From Amycolatopsis pretoriensis (GTDB taxonomy: Bacteria > Actinomycetota > Actinomycetes > Mycobacteriales > Pseudonocardiaceae), in contig NZ_FNUJ01000007.1 of assembly GCF_900107925.1 (NCBI RefSeq), positions 620,001-684,000 on the forward strand: a stretch of DNA of 64,000 nt, given 5' to 3'. Made by a program: the position numbers and the translations under genes. The notes below the pieces were generated by a model that was given only the letters and a program-made list of their open reading frames with translations, was not told where the DNA came from and did no database searches. Below are positions 63,396-64,000 of the stretch, piece by piece (position 1 is the first letter of the stretch; each line of letters starts with the position of its first letter).

Positions 63396-63875
63396 GTGGC
63401 TTCGTTGAGTGATCCGATGCTTGCCCTGTTGGCTATTTTGGCGTGGCCGATCGTTGCTGTGATTACGGTTTTCACGGTTGGAGTTCTTGTTAGTCGTGCC
63501 CTGCGTGGTGAACGTCAGCACTTGCGTTCGGTCCACTATGGTCGTATCCAAGCGAAAGCTACTGTCGACGTTCTCGACGGAATTCTCGACGCTGCAATCG
63601 CTTTGAACGCGCAGTACGCGCATCGCGAAGTGGATCCTGCAGTTCATCTTGCCGGTGCGCTTCGTATCAGTCCAGTGGATTTCACCTCTTCGGCTTTGGA
63701 GGTCGGACGGGCGGTCCGTGCCGGGAATGTCACTATTATCGACTTTGCGCAACTGGAGGTTGAGGATGCCCGACGGCTGGCTGATTTTTGTGGCGGGCTC
63801 GCATGTCATTCGGAAGCGTGGTTGTTTCGACCCTCGGTCACGACATTGATCGTCACACCACCGCGTCGCGCCTGA
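63396..63875 (+). CDS. Low-GC membrane-anchored hypothetical protein
   Basis: 159 aa from GTG 63396. N-terminal membrane helix (LALLAILAWPIVAVITVFTVGVLV) and a soluble alpha/beta domain (RSVHYGRIQAKATVDVLDGIL, DPAVHLAGALRISPVDF, IIDFAQLEVEDARRLADF). GC hand-counted in two 60-base lines is 52 and 55 percent, far below the chromosome, so it is probably acquired. No family recognised. The upstream gap (63211-63395) has no clear promoter; it holds one TTGTCCACA DnaA-box match at 63291-63299 and an imperfect hairpin. Confidence 0.6.
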   Translation: MASLSDPMLALLAILAWPIVAVITVFTVGVLVSRALRGERQHLRSVHYGRIQAKATVDVLDGILDAAIALNAQYAHREVDPAVHLAGALRISPVDFTSSALEVGRAVRAGNVTIIDFAQLEVEDARRLADFCGGLACHSEAWLFRPSVTTLIVTPPRRA

Positions 63876-63919
63876 TTGTTGTCCAGAGTTGGTCCAGTGT
63901 CGTCATGGAGCGTTGAATC

Positions 63920-64000
63920 GTGACAGTGAATGAGCATTTGCTCAGCATGACTCATCAGATCAGAGTGATCGAACACAAGCTCGCCGTGGCTCGTCGGAGG
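63920..64000 (+). CDS. Start of a hypothetical gene, cut by the window end
   Basis: GTG at 63920 with GGAG 9 bases upstream opens 27 codons with no stop before base 64000 (TVNEHLLSMTHQIRVIEHK...). Too short to assign. It shares the low-GC character of the preceding gene. Confidence 0.4.
   Translation, partial: MTVNEHLLSMTHQIRVIEHKLAVARRR

Overview
This window is a contiguous piece of a high-GC actinobacterial chromosome, most like Amycolatopsis or another Pseudonocardiales member. The reasons are the GC-rich codon use, frequent GTG starts with 4-base GTGA overlaps, a BldD regulator, actinobacterial IHF (mIHF), a PyrR leader, a GntR regulator with a DasR-type operator, and the gene order rarA-alaS-ruvX-mltG-aroE / aroC-K-B-Q / efp-nusB-bldD-pyr-car-mihF-gmk-rpoZ-coaBC-metK-priA-fmt-rsmB. 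The assignment rests on gene content only. No rRNA, tRNA, insertion sequence or CRISPR array was found.

Layout. 1-2600: minus-strand TetR/P450/phosphoesterase operon with a palindromic operator. 2676-5545: rarA, a VOC protein and a beta-hydroxyacid dehydrogenase. 5542-6362: a frameshifted gene. 6453-13398: DUF948, DUF6167, alaS, ruvX, mltG, aroE. 13458-20503: accessory genes, including a GrpB-methyltransferase fusion, a TetR/membrane-protein/secreted-phosphoesterase locus with twin operators, a TAP-type lipoprotein peptidase and a serine hydrolase. 20578-23839: a phosphotransferase locus (HPr, EIIC, GntR regulator, EIIB, EIIA) around a DasR-like site. 23912-25975: Rieske protein, membrane protein, ECF sigma and anti-sigma. 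26174-31323: orphan prepilin peptidase, then aroC-aroK-aroB-aroQ ending in a GNAT-VOC fusion. 31557-36450: lipoprotein, four-helix membrane protein, Xaa-Pro peptidase, efp, nusB, and bldD facing them. 36656-47040: pyrimidine operon from a PyrR-binding leader through pyrR, pyrB, pyrC, a membrane protein, carA, carB and pyrF. 47148-53097: mihF, gmk, rpoZ, coaBC, metK, priA. 53142-60112: accessory genes (secreted pyroglutamyl-peptidase-like protein, HTH-solenoid regulator, small protein, GH25 lysozyme, gamma-glutamyltransferase, tandem GNAT). 60369-63210: fmt, rsmB, flavoprotein. 63396-64000: low-GC accessory DNA at the right edge.

The most striking element is a two-gene cassette (41122-42881) wedged between carA and carB. 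It encodes an OLD/ABC-like AAA ATPase and a DUF4276 protein with a TOPRIM-like E...DxD pattern. Its GC is about 57-63 percent in sampled lines, against about 73 percent in carB. It joins both neighbours by stop/start overlaps, so it appears to be translated within the pyrimidine operon. ATPase plus TOPRIM-like pairs are typical of anti-phage systems, so this is the best candidate for an undescribed or newly placed system here. Other notable signals are the twin TTGAAC-NN-GTTCAA operators, the DasR-type site, a near-perfect BldD box upstream of bldD, a PyrR-binding RNA consensus, a mirrored pair of DnaA boxes upstream of fmt, and three different long intergenic palindromes that look like dispersed elements.
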